A stretch of DNA of 64,000 nt from Castanea sativa (taxonomy: Eukaryota > Streptophyta > Magnoliopsida > Fagales > Fagaceae), in contig NC_134015.1 of the NCBI RefSeq assembly GCF_040712315.1, positions 23,747,614-23,811,613 of the forward strand, given 5' to 3'. Shown here piece by piece: positions 36,101 through 48,629 of the stretch. The position numbers and the translations under genes are program-made. Position 1 is the stretch's first letter, and every line of letters starts with the position of its first letter. The notes below the pieces were generated by a model. The model ran no database searches. It was not told where the DNA came from and saw only the letters and a list, made by a program, of their open reading frames with translations.

Positions 36101-36790
36101 AATACTACCACTAAAATATAAATAAATATAATAATAATAATAATATAAAGTTCAGGTTAAGCAGAAGTATTACCATTTAGAGCTTAATTTAGCTTTATTG
36201 TAATAAAAACAAAGTTTTAGTTCCAAAATTTTAGAGTACATTAAATTTTACATTGACGGCCAATCTATTCTTTTATCATAATTCTCCTTCTTTTCCCTTA
36301 GCTTAGAACTCAATTGTGAACAAAATTTAGAGAAATGGTCCACAATAATGACAACACTTTTATAATATTTTTACAACGAATTTTAGATGGTAGACTATAT
36401 AAGGGTAAATTCTAAGATCACATAAAATGACATGACTTATGTCAAAACTGTTTACGTGCAAGCCTCTGAGCCATAGATAAAATATTATAAGTTCATGTAA
36501 AAGTGATAGACAGTCAGACACAATTTAACATATGAGATAATTGTCGCAAAAATTATGACAGTTTATGTGGTACTAAAAACTACTCATAATTATACGCCCA
36601 AATTATTCCCAGTCAATACAGAGTCTTCTCCTTAAAAAAAAAAAAAAAAAAAACCTAGTCTTCTACCCTTAATTTGTTTTGAAAATTTTGTGAAAGTGTG
36701 ATGGACTTAAGCATTACTCCCAAATTTATGACACAAAACAGTAAACACAAAGTGGAGTTTGAGTTTAACTTTACTGTTTGCTAATAATAC
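36101..36790. other. Intergenic, upstream of MAP70
   Basis: AT-rich. Near 36345-36410 is one end of a MITE related to those at 25667 and 31020 (ACAATAATGACAACAC... TTTTTACAACGAATTTTAG). No clear regulatory motif could be assigned. Confidence 0.4.
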
Positions 36791-36799
36791 AGTGACTGA

Positions 36800-37295
36800 T
36801 GAGAGAAGCATTCTCTCTCTCTCACTACTACTACTACTACTCTCCCACTGTGCTTAACAGCAAAGCGGCCCCTGCCAATCCTATATATTTTTGTTTAAAT
36901 TATTCAAATTATATTCAATCTCTCTCTCTCCTCTTTCTCTCACTACTATTACTATCACACTCCTTTAACTTAGCTATAGAGAGAGAAGAGATACAAACAA
37001 CCAGATTTAAATCACAATCTCTGTAATAGAGAGAGAGAAACAGAAAAAGAAAACACACAAAAAGCAACTACTTCTTCTCTTTCTCTCTCTTAAACCACCA
37101 TTTTCAAACCCACACTTTCTCTCTCTATATCCATATACCTGTATATCTGTACAATAATATAGAAGAAAAAGAAGAAGAAGATAATAGATTTATATATATA
37201 TATATATAAATATATATTTTTTGATTTGAAACCCTAGCTTTTGGATCCAAGGTGGTGCATTTGGATGTGAGATAGTAGAATCGGCGAGATCAGCT
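36800..37295 (+). promoter_or_regulatory. Core promoter and CT-rich 5' leader of MAP70
   Basis: A TATA-like CTATATATTT lies at 36881-36890. It is followed by pyrimidine-rich stretches with CT and CTA repeats (36920-36960, 37075-37130), which are frequent in plant 5' leaders. The transcription start is not determined. An in-frame stop at 37227-37229 with no later in-frame ATG supports the start at 37296. Confidence 0.4.
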
Positions 37296-40200
37296 ATGGC
37301 GGAGGTGTCGGAAGATGGAGGAGCGCTTTCTCCGGCGGGGGAGACCAGCAATGGCCGTACTTTTCCGGACTGGACTCCGACGGCGATGCAGCCGGCGCCG
37401 TTGACGGTGTCGGGATCGTTCAAGGAAGGGAAGAGCTCGTCGAGGAGGAGAACTTCGGTGAGGCCGAGTCTGGACGCGGACGAGTTCATAAACCTTCTTC
37501 ACGGCTCGGATCCGGTCAAGGTGGAGCTCAATCGGCTCGAGAATGAAGTCCGAGGTGCGAAATGCGGCTCGATCCGCTGCGTTTCGAGCCTGATTTTGCT
37601 TGCTCTTATCTCGGTTTGAAATATTGATTCCTTTTCCTTTTCCATCGGTGGTGTTTGGTTGTGCAGATAAGGACCGAGAGTTAGGAGAAGCACAAGCTGA
37701 GATCAAGGCCTTGAGGTTCTCCGAACGACTTCGAGAAAAGGCCGTTGAAGAGGTCATTTCCATTTTCTTCTTCTTTAATTCTATTACTTACATTTTATTT
37801 TTCATTCATAAAATTGGATAATTCTTTTTTTTTTTTGTGAAAAATAAATTTTTGTATCCTCCAGTAAATTATATATATATAAATTTTGAATGATAAGAAG
37901 CACTAATAGGTTTTGGAAGTCCATGGGGGATGGCGGATTTTTTTGTTGTTGGTTCTGTATTTGTATTTTCGGGTTATTCCTTATCATTTGTTAGCAAATG
38001 TAGATCACGGAAATTGTATTATTATTTTTGGGTTGGTTCTTTAGCTCTATCGGTACGGTCTTTATATAGCTCATTACTCTATTTACTTGCTATGTCAATG
38101 TTAACGGTGTAATTTGTTACAAACTTGATTATGAATTAGTGTGCAACATTTTTATTTGATGCGAGTGAGAAGAACTTGTTGGTTCTGTTGCTGATCTGAG
38201 TCCATTTATGTTGTTAGCGGTATAAGTTGCTTCCTAATTATTAATGCAGTCTCGTCACAAGATTAGGATGTCTTTGGAGTTCTGGCATTCTCGCTTCGCT
38301 GTCTATAGCATTTAAAAACATTGTTAAAAATGGGAATTTGTTAATTTAGAGGAATCCATAATTACATCTAGAAGTTCCTAGTTTATCGGTGGAGTTCTTG
38401 CATTGTTGCTTTGTTGCTTATAACATTTAATTCTTTGTCGAAAATGGAAATTTATTAATTTTAGAGTAATCAATAATTACAATAAAATGTTGTTTTCTGT
38501 CATGTATCCTACTGTGTTTTGTTTTGAATATGGGAGTTGTAGCTTTGTTGTCTATGTAACATACGCTGATTTATTTTATTTTTGGTTGTTGACTCTCCAG
38601 ATGAGGGAGAGTCACGTAAGATGGTTTAGTCATGTTTAGAGGAGAGTGACTAATGCTCTAGTAAGAAAGAGTGAGGTGATTCAAGTTGAGGGAACGAAAA
38701 AAGGTAGAGGAAGTCCAAAAAATCACATTAGCATAAGTAATAAAAAAGGACATAGCAATTATGGGAGTAGCAAATAATATGATGATAGATAGAGTAGAAT
38801 AGAGAAAAATAATAATATGGCCAACCCTAACTAATCCGTTGAGGATCTATAGCCGACCCCAAAATTTTGGGACTAAGGCTTTCTTTGTTGTTGTTGGACA
38901 TTTTTCTCTAATAGAGAGGCCCAAAATTCAACCAAAATTTTGTTTCTGCCATGTATGGTTGTATACTATTGTAAACTGTTTTCATTGGCAATATCAGCAT
39001 GTTAGATAATGTTGCCGGCTTTGCTTTTGTACCTTTTGTTGTGTTTGCATTATAGGTTATGGGTCCTTTGTTTTTGTTTTGACATCTCAATTGCTTGTTC
39101 ATATTCTGGATATAGAATATAGTGAGCTTCAATTGCATTGGATTTTTTTCATGGCAATTGAAGTATTCAAGCTTATTGTCTTCTGGATTTTTTGGACTCT
39201 TTTATTTTGACAGATGTGACATATTTGATCAGGATTATTTTATTTCAATGCTTTTTACCTAATGTGTGGAAGTTATATTCTTTTGTTGAAATGGATACTG
39301 ACTTTGTTTCTCCATGTCTTTTGATCATACTGTAGCTCACTGATGAACTGTCAAAGGTTGAGGGGAAGCTGAAGTTAACAGAATCTCTTTTAGAAAGCAA
39401 AGTATCGCTCAAGCCTCTTTCCATTTCTGTTTTGATTTTGATCCTTGTCACAATCTTGTATTTACTATACAAAAAAAAATATTTTGCAGAATCTTGAAAT
39501 TAAGAAAATCAACGATGAGAAGAAGGCTTCCATGGCAGCTCAATTTGCCGCTGAGGCCACTCTTCGAAGGGTTCATGCTGCTCAGAAGGATGATGATATG
39601 CCTCCGATTGAAGCCATTCTCGCACCTCTGGAGGCCGAGCTCAAGCTTGCTAAGCAGGAGGTATGTCCAGAGATCTGAACTGTAATTAAAAAAAAAAAAA
39701 TTCTTCCTTTTTGTTACCATGAAGGAATGAAATTCTTTAGCATGGATGATTATTAATTCTCTCATTGATAGTTACCTTGATTCCATGCAGATTGCAAAGC
39801 TTCAAGATGATAACAAAGCATTAGACCGTCTTACAAAATCAAAAGAAGCAGCTTTACTTGAAGCTGAGAGGACAGTTCAGGTTGCTTTGGCAAAGGCCTC
39901 TATGGTGGATGACCTCCAGAATAAAAACCAAGAGTTAATGAAGCAGATTGAAATATGCCAGGTAAATGCAATCTTGCATGATGTTCTTTTTCCCCATGTG
40001 TGTTAGATCTAGATATGTGTACTTTCTGCTTATTACATACAATAAGAATGGATTTATATATCTACTGATCATGTGTGTTAGGAAGAAAATAAAATTTTGG
40101 ACAAAATGCATAGACAAAAGGTTGCAGAGGTTGAGAAGCTTACCCAAACTGTACGAGAGTTGGAAGAGGCCGTTCTTGCTGGTGGTGCAGCTGCAAATGC

Positions 40201-43200
40201 TGTGAGGGATTATCAGCGGAAAGTTCAGGAGATGAATGTAAATGTCCCTAACATAATTGAATTCTCAATCTTGGAAGTTATTTATATATACTGATAATTT
40301 TCCTCTAGTGGAAGGCATTCCTTAAAGTGGCAAGGTTTGAATTCTTTTGTTCCTCAGGAGGAAAGGAAAACTCTTGACCGGGAGCTGGCCCGTGCAAAGG
40401 TAACTGCAAACAGAGTGGCTGTAGTTGTTGCAAATGAGTGGAAGGATGCAAATGACAAAGTGATGCCTGTAAAGCAATGGCTTGAAGAGCGGAGATTCTT
40501 GCAGGTAAATTTTGACTTTTATTTCTTTCTGGTTTAATACTGTGGTCTTATTGTGTTACTTTCGTTGATAAAAAAAATTTCTATTTGGCTTTTGTGGTTT
40601 CCATCTAATTATTTCCAAACTTTGTTGATACAGGGAGAAATGCAGCAACTCCGGGACAAGCTCACTATAGCTGAGCGAACTGCAAAGTCTGAAGCACAGT
40701 TGAAAGTAATGATCTGGTTTTATAGTTCACGTTTGGAACAATATTGTATGTTTCTTCTGTATTGAAAGTAAGACTTTTTCTTTTGTTCCTACAGGAAAAA
40801 TTTCATATACGGCTCAAAGTCCTAGAGGAGAGTTTGAGAGGATCGCCTAGTACTAACACTCGCAGTACGCCAGAGTCACGAAGTATAAGCAATGGGCCTT
40901 CTCGTCGTCAGTCACTGGGTGGAGCTGATAACATCTCAAGACTGACCTCCAATGGCTTTATATCCAAGAGAACACCAACCTCTCAATTGAGATCATCTTC
41001 TTTGTCCTCTAGCACCAGTGCAGTGTTGAGGCATGCTAAAGGCACTTCAAAATCATTTGATGGTGGAACAAGGTCATTGGACAGGGGTAAGATTCTCTTA
41101 AATGGGACAAGTCCTAGTTATTCATACACCCAATCTTGTGAGGCAACAAAGGATGTTGAGACAAATAATACCTGGAAAGGAAGTTCAGATGAAAAGCCAA
41201 ATGAGTTCCAGACAGTGGATACGGAGGATAATGTCCCAGGGGTTTTGTATGATTTACTGCAAAAAGAGGTTGTAGCTTTGAGGAGAGCTGGCCACGAGAA
41301 AGATCAAAGCCTTAAGGACAAGGATGATGCTATTGAGGTCAATTTTCTTCCTAATTGTATTATAATTCTATTTTTAGAACACTTCTAGTTAATATTTTGT
41401 TTTGTTTGGTGCTTTTCAGATGTTAGCAAAGAAAGTAGAGACGTTGACCAAAGCAATGGAAGTTGAAGCGAAGAAGATGAGAAGAGAAGTAGCTGCCATG
41501 GAAAAGGAGGTAGCAGCCATGCGTGTCGAGAAAGATCATGAGAATAGGGCTAAGAGATATGGCAATGTAAAGGGCCCTGTCAGCAGCACACAGCTGCTTC
41601 CCGGAAGGTACTTTGTAATATTTTTTCACCTTAGATCATGTTCTTGGGCTAAATTGGTTGACATTTACTGAATGCATTTCCATGGCTTGCATTTGTTATT
41701 TGTGGATTGTTAGAATAGCAGCCAGTATATGACTTGCATGATCTCTCCCCCTAAATCATCTGTGTTTATATCTTGTTTCTTCTTTTATTCTAAATCTTTT
41801 GAGTCTTTCTTGTTTTTATTCTCAGGTCAAACTTATTCCAAGTAATATCTGACGTATGTTTTGTTCTTTTAAGTAAATTTTGCCTTAATAGTGATATCTG
41901 GGTGATATTTAAGCATATAGTTATGAAGTTCACTACTGTTTCTCATTATCCATTTCAACTTGTTGGCATGTCATACCAAATATTGCCTCAATATATTCAG
42001 TTAAATCTCAGCCTAGATTTGTAGTTGGTACTAACATTCACTCCTTGGCAAATATACATGCTTTTTTCTAATTCAAATGAAGGTGCCGAGGCACTATTAT
42101 TTTTTCTGCCCCCTATTTGGTATTTTAAATCCAATTTTTACTCTCTAATCACATATTGTTCAGTGTTTTAAAATCCACACCGAAACGCCCAGTCCGACTG
42201 GGTTAACCATGAACTGGCTTGATTGCCAGATCTTTGGGCTAAGAAAACTGAACAATTCAAATGATGGCTGCAAAACATTTGAACCATCCCTGGCCAACCT
42301 TGAAACTGTTGTGGTTGGATTGGGTCTGAAATGTTTGGAAATATAGCAAATGAACATCATGGAGTTTTGAACCTGTGATCTCTCACTGAATACCTTACTG
42401 GCTACCATCAGGCCACGTAACTTTGTTGTGTCAGATAAGTAATAACTATTATATTTTTGCATTCAATTCCTCGCTCATGCCTTGCCAAATGGATCCCACC
42501 TACATTCATTATTTCCATTTCTGATACTAATCTAGCATTTACTAATAAAACAAAATGAACTTTCATTTTACTTTGATTATAACAAATATATTACTAAATC
42601 ATTATAATCACTCCCAATGTATTTGTACCAAAGAGTTTGTGTTCATTGCTAAATTTATGTCATTTATGAATTGTGCTTATGAATTTACTTTGAAAATGAT
42701 CTTGTTTAAGATTGAACTGCTATGTATTTGAAGGATTAATAAACATGATATTTATTTACGCTTTTAATTTTTTTTCTATGTATATTATAAAAGCTGTCAG
42801 CATACATTTGAAAATTATTTAAATGTCTTTAGACATATTTGTATTCAATTTTAATTTTTTAGAAAAATTTAATCCATTTGTTTTTATTTTAATAAATTTA
42901 ATACAAATATATGAAGTTATCACAGTTTGACCTCCAGTTGCACTTTGGTCTGACCACAAGACCTTAAACTTCTCAATTTTCTAGGTTTTTAAACGGTTTG
43001 GTTTTTAAAATATTGTTATTGTTTCCATTAAACCTAGACACTAACTTAATATGTAAATGAAAGTACATTAATAATATAAAGATTGGATAAGCTTGACTAA
43101 CCTCAGAGTCCCATTTAGTGCAGAAAATAAATTGTATTTTAGTTTTTTAATTGAGCCTTTTTTTTTTTTGAAAAGAGTACTTGTGGTTGGCCATTTAAAA

Positions 43201-44838
43201 TTTCATTATTAGGGAGTCCAAAATTTGTCATTAGATTGACTTGATGACAGGTCCTTCAGCCATTAAAGAGTTTCTTTGTCCTCTCTTCCTCTCTCTTGTT
43301 TCTTATTCTTTCTTAAGGGCCATAATTATAACCAGTGCAAGGGAATGGCTGTTGGTATTCCATCTACTACTAAACTTTACCTTTGGATAATGGCTCCTTT
43401 ATGTCTTTTTTTTTTTTTTTGAGTTGTGGCTACTTGATTACCTACATAATTTATGCATATGCTTTGTGGTGATAGGTGGGGTAGGATTAGGTTTATATCT
43501 TTTGGTATATTCTCTCTTTGATTCCGTTAGACACCAATTGGTCCAATTTTATAGGGAAAATAAACCTTAGTCATGATAGGTAGCCTTATTAGTACAGCTA
43601 TCTACATGATGTAATCAATGGTTGGCATGTTCTTGTATCCTCAATGTCTTCTCTGTACATGCTAATGTTTGTAGTTATGGATTCCTTGCATACACATGGA
43701 CACGATAGCTGATAGGCGCACATAAATGTGGACAGATATGCACACAGGGAGACAGACAGACACAATTCCCTAAAATGAGCGTTCCATTAATTAACAACCT
43801 TCTTTTGAGGAACCAAATTGACTTCATATTTTGGGTCACAGAAACACATCCTTGTCATAAATGATATGGGATATCAGCATACTAGTAATTCAGTTTATAT
43901 TATATAGGAATTCATCAGATTGTAGGATTGTAAATTTTACTTAAAACTTGATGCTGTGGTGTAGTGGTTATTGCGTCAGTAATGGCACTCCAGTCAGACA
44001 CGGGTGTTTGTAAATTCCATAACAATCCACCTTTTGCATAGTGCCTATAAAGAGCTACTGCTCATGATGGGAGGCAGCCACTACTACCATGGTTTCCTTC
44101 AAATTTAAAGCAGCTAAATTTTAAACAATTGCATATATAAAAAAAAAAAAAATTGTAAATTACACTCTTCCTGTAAAAAGCTAAAAGCCTCAATTCTGAA
44201 AGAAGATATTTTAAGTTGTTCATTAAATAAGATACCAGTATTGTCACTTGTTAATATGGACACACAAGCTAGCTAATGATTTTAGCTGGAGGCATGTCAT
44301 GGCTAAATGAGAGGGTAAAAAGAGATTATTATTCTTTAAAAAAATCTTTTTGTTGCATAGTATATAACATTTTCTGATATTAAATAAATTTGTACACTGT
44401 GTGATGAATTATTGGGCAGTGCAAAAGCTTTCAAATTGGCGGCCACCTTTCATCCATTTGTTATCTATAGGCAGTGCATAAGTTACAGGTTAGGACTTGG
44501 TGGAGGTGGCATCACTTAATCCAAAAATTTAAAAATCTGACCATTTTACCAGTTTGGTATGCCAGCATTGGGCCATCTGTTTTTTTCAAGATGAAGGCTT
44601 GATGGCTCAAGAATTCCCCCCTCCCCTCCCAAAAAAATGGAAGACATTGACCATAAATAATAGTTGCAATGCTGATTTTTATTTTTAATTAAAGTATTTG
44701 AGTCCTTGTATTTTTGCAGAAATGTGAATAAATAGTTGCTATGCTATTATTGTTTGTACATAAATTATTAAAGTTGTTGAGTCCTTGTATTTGTGCAGAA
44801 ATGTGGCGCGAGGTGGGTTAACACGCAGTACCCAATGA
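37296..44838 (+). CDS. MAP70: Microtubule-associated protein MAP70 (11 coding exons)
   Basis: Plant-specific protein that binds and organises cortical microtubules; known members shape secondary-wall bands and cell growth. Coding exons: 37296-37554, 37667-37752, 39336-39401, 39490-39660, 39791-39961, 40082-40237, 40358-40504, 40634-40705, 40795-41337, 41420-41607 and 44799-44838. All introns are GT-AG, and the joined frame is open for 632 codons, normal for MAP70-1/-2. Landmarks are FINLLHGSDPVKVELNRLEN (exon 1), long coiled coils from about residue 75 to 370, a Ser-rich linker with GPSRRQSLGG, and a last coiled coil (LAKKVETLTKAMEVEAKKM). Intron 10 is 3.2 kb. The last exon encodes only NVARGGLTRSTQ plus stop. 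Which paralogue (1 or 2) is not decided. Confidence 0.96.
38601..38896 (+). mobile_element. RTE-type LINE 3' end, 5'-truncated (MAP70 intron 2)
   Basis: The sequence reads, with shifts, as HVRWFSHV, NALVRKSEVIQVEGTKKGRG and later MANPN, the conserved C-terminus of plant RTE-type reverse transcriptase ORFs. It is followed by CCCCAAAATTTTGGGACTAAGGC and a TTG-repeat tail (38884-38896), as usual for RTE elements. It lies in the sense orientation within intron 2, and stops break it. Confidence 0.8.
43950..44155 (+). mobile_element. tRNA-derived SINE (MAP70 intron 10)
   Basis: The head GATGCTGTGGTGTAGTGG resembles a tRNA 5' half with an A box (TGGTGTAGTGG). The B box is degenerate (GGGTGTTTGTAAATTCC). 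An A-run ends the unit at about 44140-44153. Sense orientation. The low similarity of the B box leaves some doubt. Confidence 0.5.
44701..44735 (+). other. Duplicated 3' splice acceptor of the last MAP70 exon
   Basis: AGTCCTTGTATTTTTGCAG then AAATGTGAATAAATAG mirrors the true acceptor at 44780-44799 (AGTCCTTGTATTTGTGCAG then AAATGTGG). If spliced at 44720, the protein would end NVNK instead of NVARGGLTRSTQ, because TAG follows at 44733-44735. Confidence 0.75.
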
Positions 44839-46600
44839 CGAGAAACCCTGCTGCAGCTGCAGTAAATCTGCATAGGCCTTGCTCTCCTTTAAATTTTAAT
44901 TTTAATTTTTAAATTTCACCTTATTTTGTGATTGATTATATGTAACCGGCATGCCGAGGCATCTACATTCACTGAAATTGGCAAAGACAAGAAAATCCAA
45001 AAACAGAGCGGAATCTGAGGAAGAAATCGGTATGCTTCTGACGTAGACTGTTATTCCTCTGCTTAGGGATCAGGAAAAAGCAAAAGGAAGATAATTGACT
45101 TTGGGCTAACATTTTGTCAGGTTTTCTTTGAGTGGCCAGTCGTTGTGTGGTTGTATAGGTAGCTTATTGGCTTTTTACTTTGTTCCTTCCATTATCATTT
45201 TGCAATTTATATTTGTATTCTGCGGCTAGTGTGATTGTTGTTGGCTCAGGTTTGTTAATATTTTTGTAATCAGATCAAGATCAGATCTTCTATGGTTGTG
45301 TTAATTCTTCTATAGTTTCTTGTTGGTTATAAATCTATGGTAGAATGATTACTGTAAAAGTAGTATTTTCATTTTTTTTTTTGATCTTGCTAATGAGATG
45401 GAAGGCGAGCTAAAAATCAAAATATGATTGATTTACTCTTACTGGTTCAAAAATCTTGTGACTATCATTGGAGCTGTGTGTTGGAAAGAGAACGCTGAAA
45501 TTGGAGATTACACCAAAATAATAAGAATAATTGGTCTGCTTCAAACCCATTAGCCAGTTATTGGCTGAGTCGGTGGTCTGTGCTATTGTACTGGGTTCTA
45601 TATTTTACTGGTTTTGTTCCAACTTAGGACCAAAGCTTCCCTTTTAGGCTTTTAGCCTTTCTGGAATGGGGAGTATGCAAGCATTGCGTGTGGTAATTTT
45701 ATTTCGTCCAACCCTGAAAAGCAAAAGCTGAAAAGGGGGGAAAAAAAAAGAAAGAAAGAAGAAGCAAAGAAGTATTCGGCATTAAGCTAGGGAGTCAGGA
45801 TGTATGGAACAGTTAAACAATGCGTGAACTAGCCAACAACGTCAATACCAACCGTCTTGGTAGTCTAGTGATGTTTTACCTGTCGACGGTGGAAGTATTG
45901 GGTTAATGTCATTGTGGTGTATCTATCAAATTATTAATGTGGGTGTTTCGGAATTATTAAATATAGTGTTTTTTTTTTCCCTTTTAGATGGGGAAAGGTT
46001 TGTTTCATTTCCTAAAAAGCCCACTCCCAAAGACTGAAATGGCAATAGTTACTAGAAAGATGGTGACAGCTGTACGTGCTTGCATGCTTAAAAGGCTGGA
46101 GCGGGAACAATATTCTATTATTTATTTATTTATTTTTAAATAGGTGAATATCTTACGCTATTCTCTCGTATCAGAGGTAAAGAAAAGTTCCCAAACAATC
46201 TCAAACAATTTTTTATTATTTCAAAATAATTTATAAGTTATTATTAACTTTAATTTGAATTTATAAGTGAAATTTTAATTTTTCTCACCAATAATAACCG
46301 ATTATTTAAGTGTTGGAAAAATTATGCGTAACATTTTTGATAATCTTGACTTTCTGCCATTTCAATTTTGTTTATTTGTTTTATTACCATTTACCACTTT
46401 TGGAGTTCATACAAAAAAAGAAAAAAAGAAAAAGATTGTTACGAAAATATGCACCGTGGAGATTGGAGATGTGACTCGTTATGCAAAATCATACGTAATA
46501 GCTCTCCAAGAGTGCAAAGTTACGTAAAAAAAAAGAAAAAAAAGAAAAGAAAAAGCAACTATTAGGCCTCATACTCATTCCTCAACCGTTTTTTTCCGTG
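44839..46600 (+). other. MAP70 3' UTR and spacer to DRP1
   Basis: The first several hundred bases probably form the MAP70 3' UTR; the poly(A) site is not pinned. The rest is AT-rich spacer with A/G-rich runs (45735-45765, 46410-46435, 46527-46555). No gene is supported here. Confidence 0.4.
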
Positions 46601-46819
46601 TATTCTCTCTCTCTCTCTAGATCCACGTTCTGCATCTAACCCATTTTTTTATTATTCAGTGATTGAAACCCTCATTGTTGGTTGATCCCGCATTCCGTTC
46701 TCCGATCCATATCTTTTTTTTTTTCTCTTCCCTCAAAATCTTACAAATCCCATCACACAAACAATAGTACATTTCTTAGATCTTCGGTCGCTTTGAATCC
46801 ATCCCCTCCCTCAAAAAAT
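46601..46819 (+). promoter_or_regulatory. 5' leader of DRP1
   Basis: A CT repeat (46603-46618) and T/C-rich sequence precede the start. The frame is open upstream to an ATG at 46682, so no stop forces the start at 46820; that start is chosen by family conservation. Confidence 0.4.
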
Positions 46820-48592
46820 ATGGCAACGATGGAGAGCTTGATCGGGCTGGTGAACCGGATCCAGCGAGCCTGCACCGTCTTAGGCGATCACGGCGGCGAG
46901 GGGATGTCGCTTTGGGAAGCTCTTCCTTCCGTCGCCGTCGTCGGAGGCCAGGTTCGCATTTTTCATCTTTCACCTCCTCTTTTATATTACTGTATTTTTC
47001 TCTGATATATAATATGCTTTTTTTTTTTTTTTTTTGTGTGTGTGTGGAAAATCTCAGAGTTCGGGAAAATCTTCGGTGTTGGAAAGCGTTGTTGGAAGAG
47101 ACTTTCTGCCTCGCGGATCCGGTAATTCGTCTTTCACTTTTAAGTCTCTTGAAGAAGTAATAGAAAAATTCAATGTTGGATCTAGTTATTATTTATGATA
47201 TATTTACTTACCAAGAAATGCCATACAATAATACGTTGCGAAGTCTGAGAGAGATGATTGATAGACAATCTTATCACGATTTTGTCTTTTGTTGGAGAAG
47301 CTGATTTCCGAACTAGAACTTGCGACCTTATCTTAAGTCATGAGAAAATTATTAGGTACTGCCGGACTACTATAAATGGTACTCCCTTTTCTCACATGAA
47401 TAAATGGTAGGTCTTACCATGAATTTAATTAGTGGGACATACTATTCATATGAAAGAAGAGAGCACGCATTTGTGATACTCTAAGAGTACACAATAATTT
47501 TCCTAAGTCATGAGAAAAATTATGTTAGGGGGAGTGTTTGAACATTTAATGCCCATCGGTCATGTTCAGTTAGCCATGATCTGATTCTCTTTCTTTCTAT
47601 TTTGAGTTAGAATGGTCACCATCAATTAATTAATTTTAATTATGCCATTAACATATTAGTGATTTTTTTTTTTTGGTTTGACAAGGAAGAATGTTTTGAT
47701 CCTATTTATTGGTCTTTGATTGTAAGGTATTGTTACGCGGAGGCCGTTAGTGTTGCAACTTCATAAGACAGAAGGGGGGCAAGAATATGCAGAATTTCTC
47801 CATGCACCAAAGAGAAGGTTAACCGATTTTGGTATGTCAACTTCTGATCAAGGCTGCAATTTATGTCCCTTTTTTATTTTAACTCATGCCATTAGTGGCT
47901 AAATTCTTTTTTTGTGTATTTTTTTTTTTTTTTCTCTCTGTGTGCTTTTAGAAATTTTTACTTACCCATTGCCTGTCTTAAGGATTCAATTTACTTTTGA
48001 TTTGGTGATGAATTTTTTTTTGCATATTTTGAAAAAAAATAATTTTCCTTGTTTAAACAATAGATGCCCATTTTTAACAATAAGAATTTTTTTGGATAAC
48101 AATAGTATTTATGAATTGCTTGCGATACCAAATTCTTAGGTAAAGTTCTGTCCTGAAATAAGGAAGATATGGTTTGAAATAAGGTTTGGGTGCTCTGATA
48201 TTTCTTTTGGTACACAGATATGAGATGTAAGCTTATATGGTAGATACCTAATGCTGTTATTATAGATGCCAACAGGAAAATTAAATTGCCTAAAAATAGT
48301 ATCTTCATTGCTTAAGATTGCATTTTTTTTTTCTTTTCTTATATTCAAACTGATATATAAGTTTAGACCCGATGGCTTGGGTTTGCTTGCAAGTATCTGA
48401 TTTTCATATTTAGCTCTGAGGACCAAGGGAAGATACTGCAAGTATTGGTTATGGGCATCGGAGACACATGGATTCTTTTGGTTATTATGTAGTCAAAGTT
48501 GTCTTTGAGGTTCAATTCCTTATATAATTTAACCATTTTACAGTTTTTTTATTGGTAAGTTATGGAACTGCCATTTGAACCCACAACCCAGT

Positions 48593-48629
<37 letters not shown>

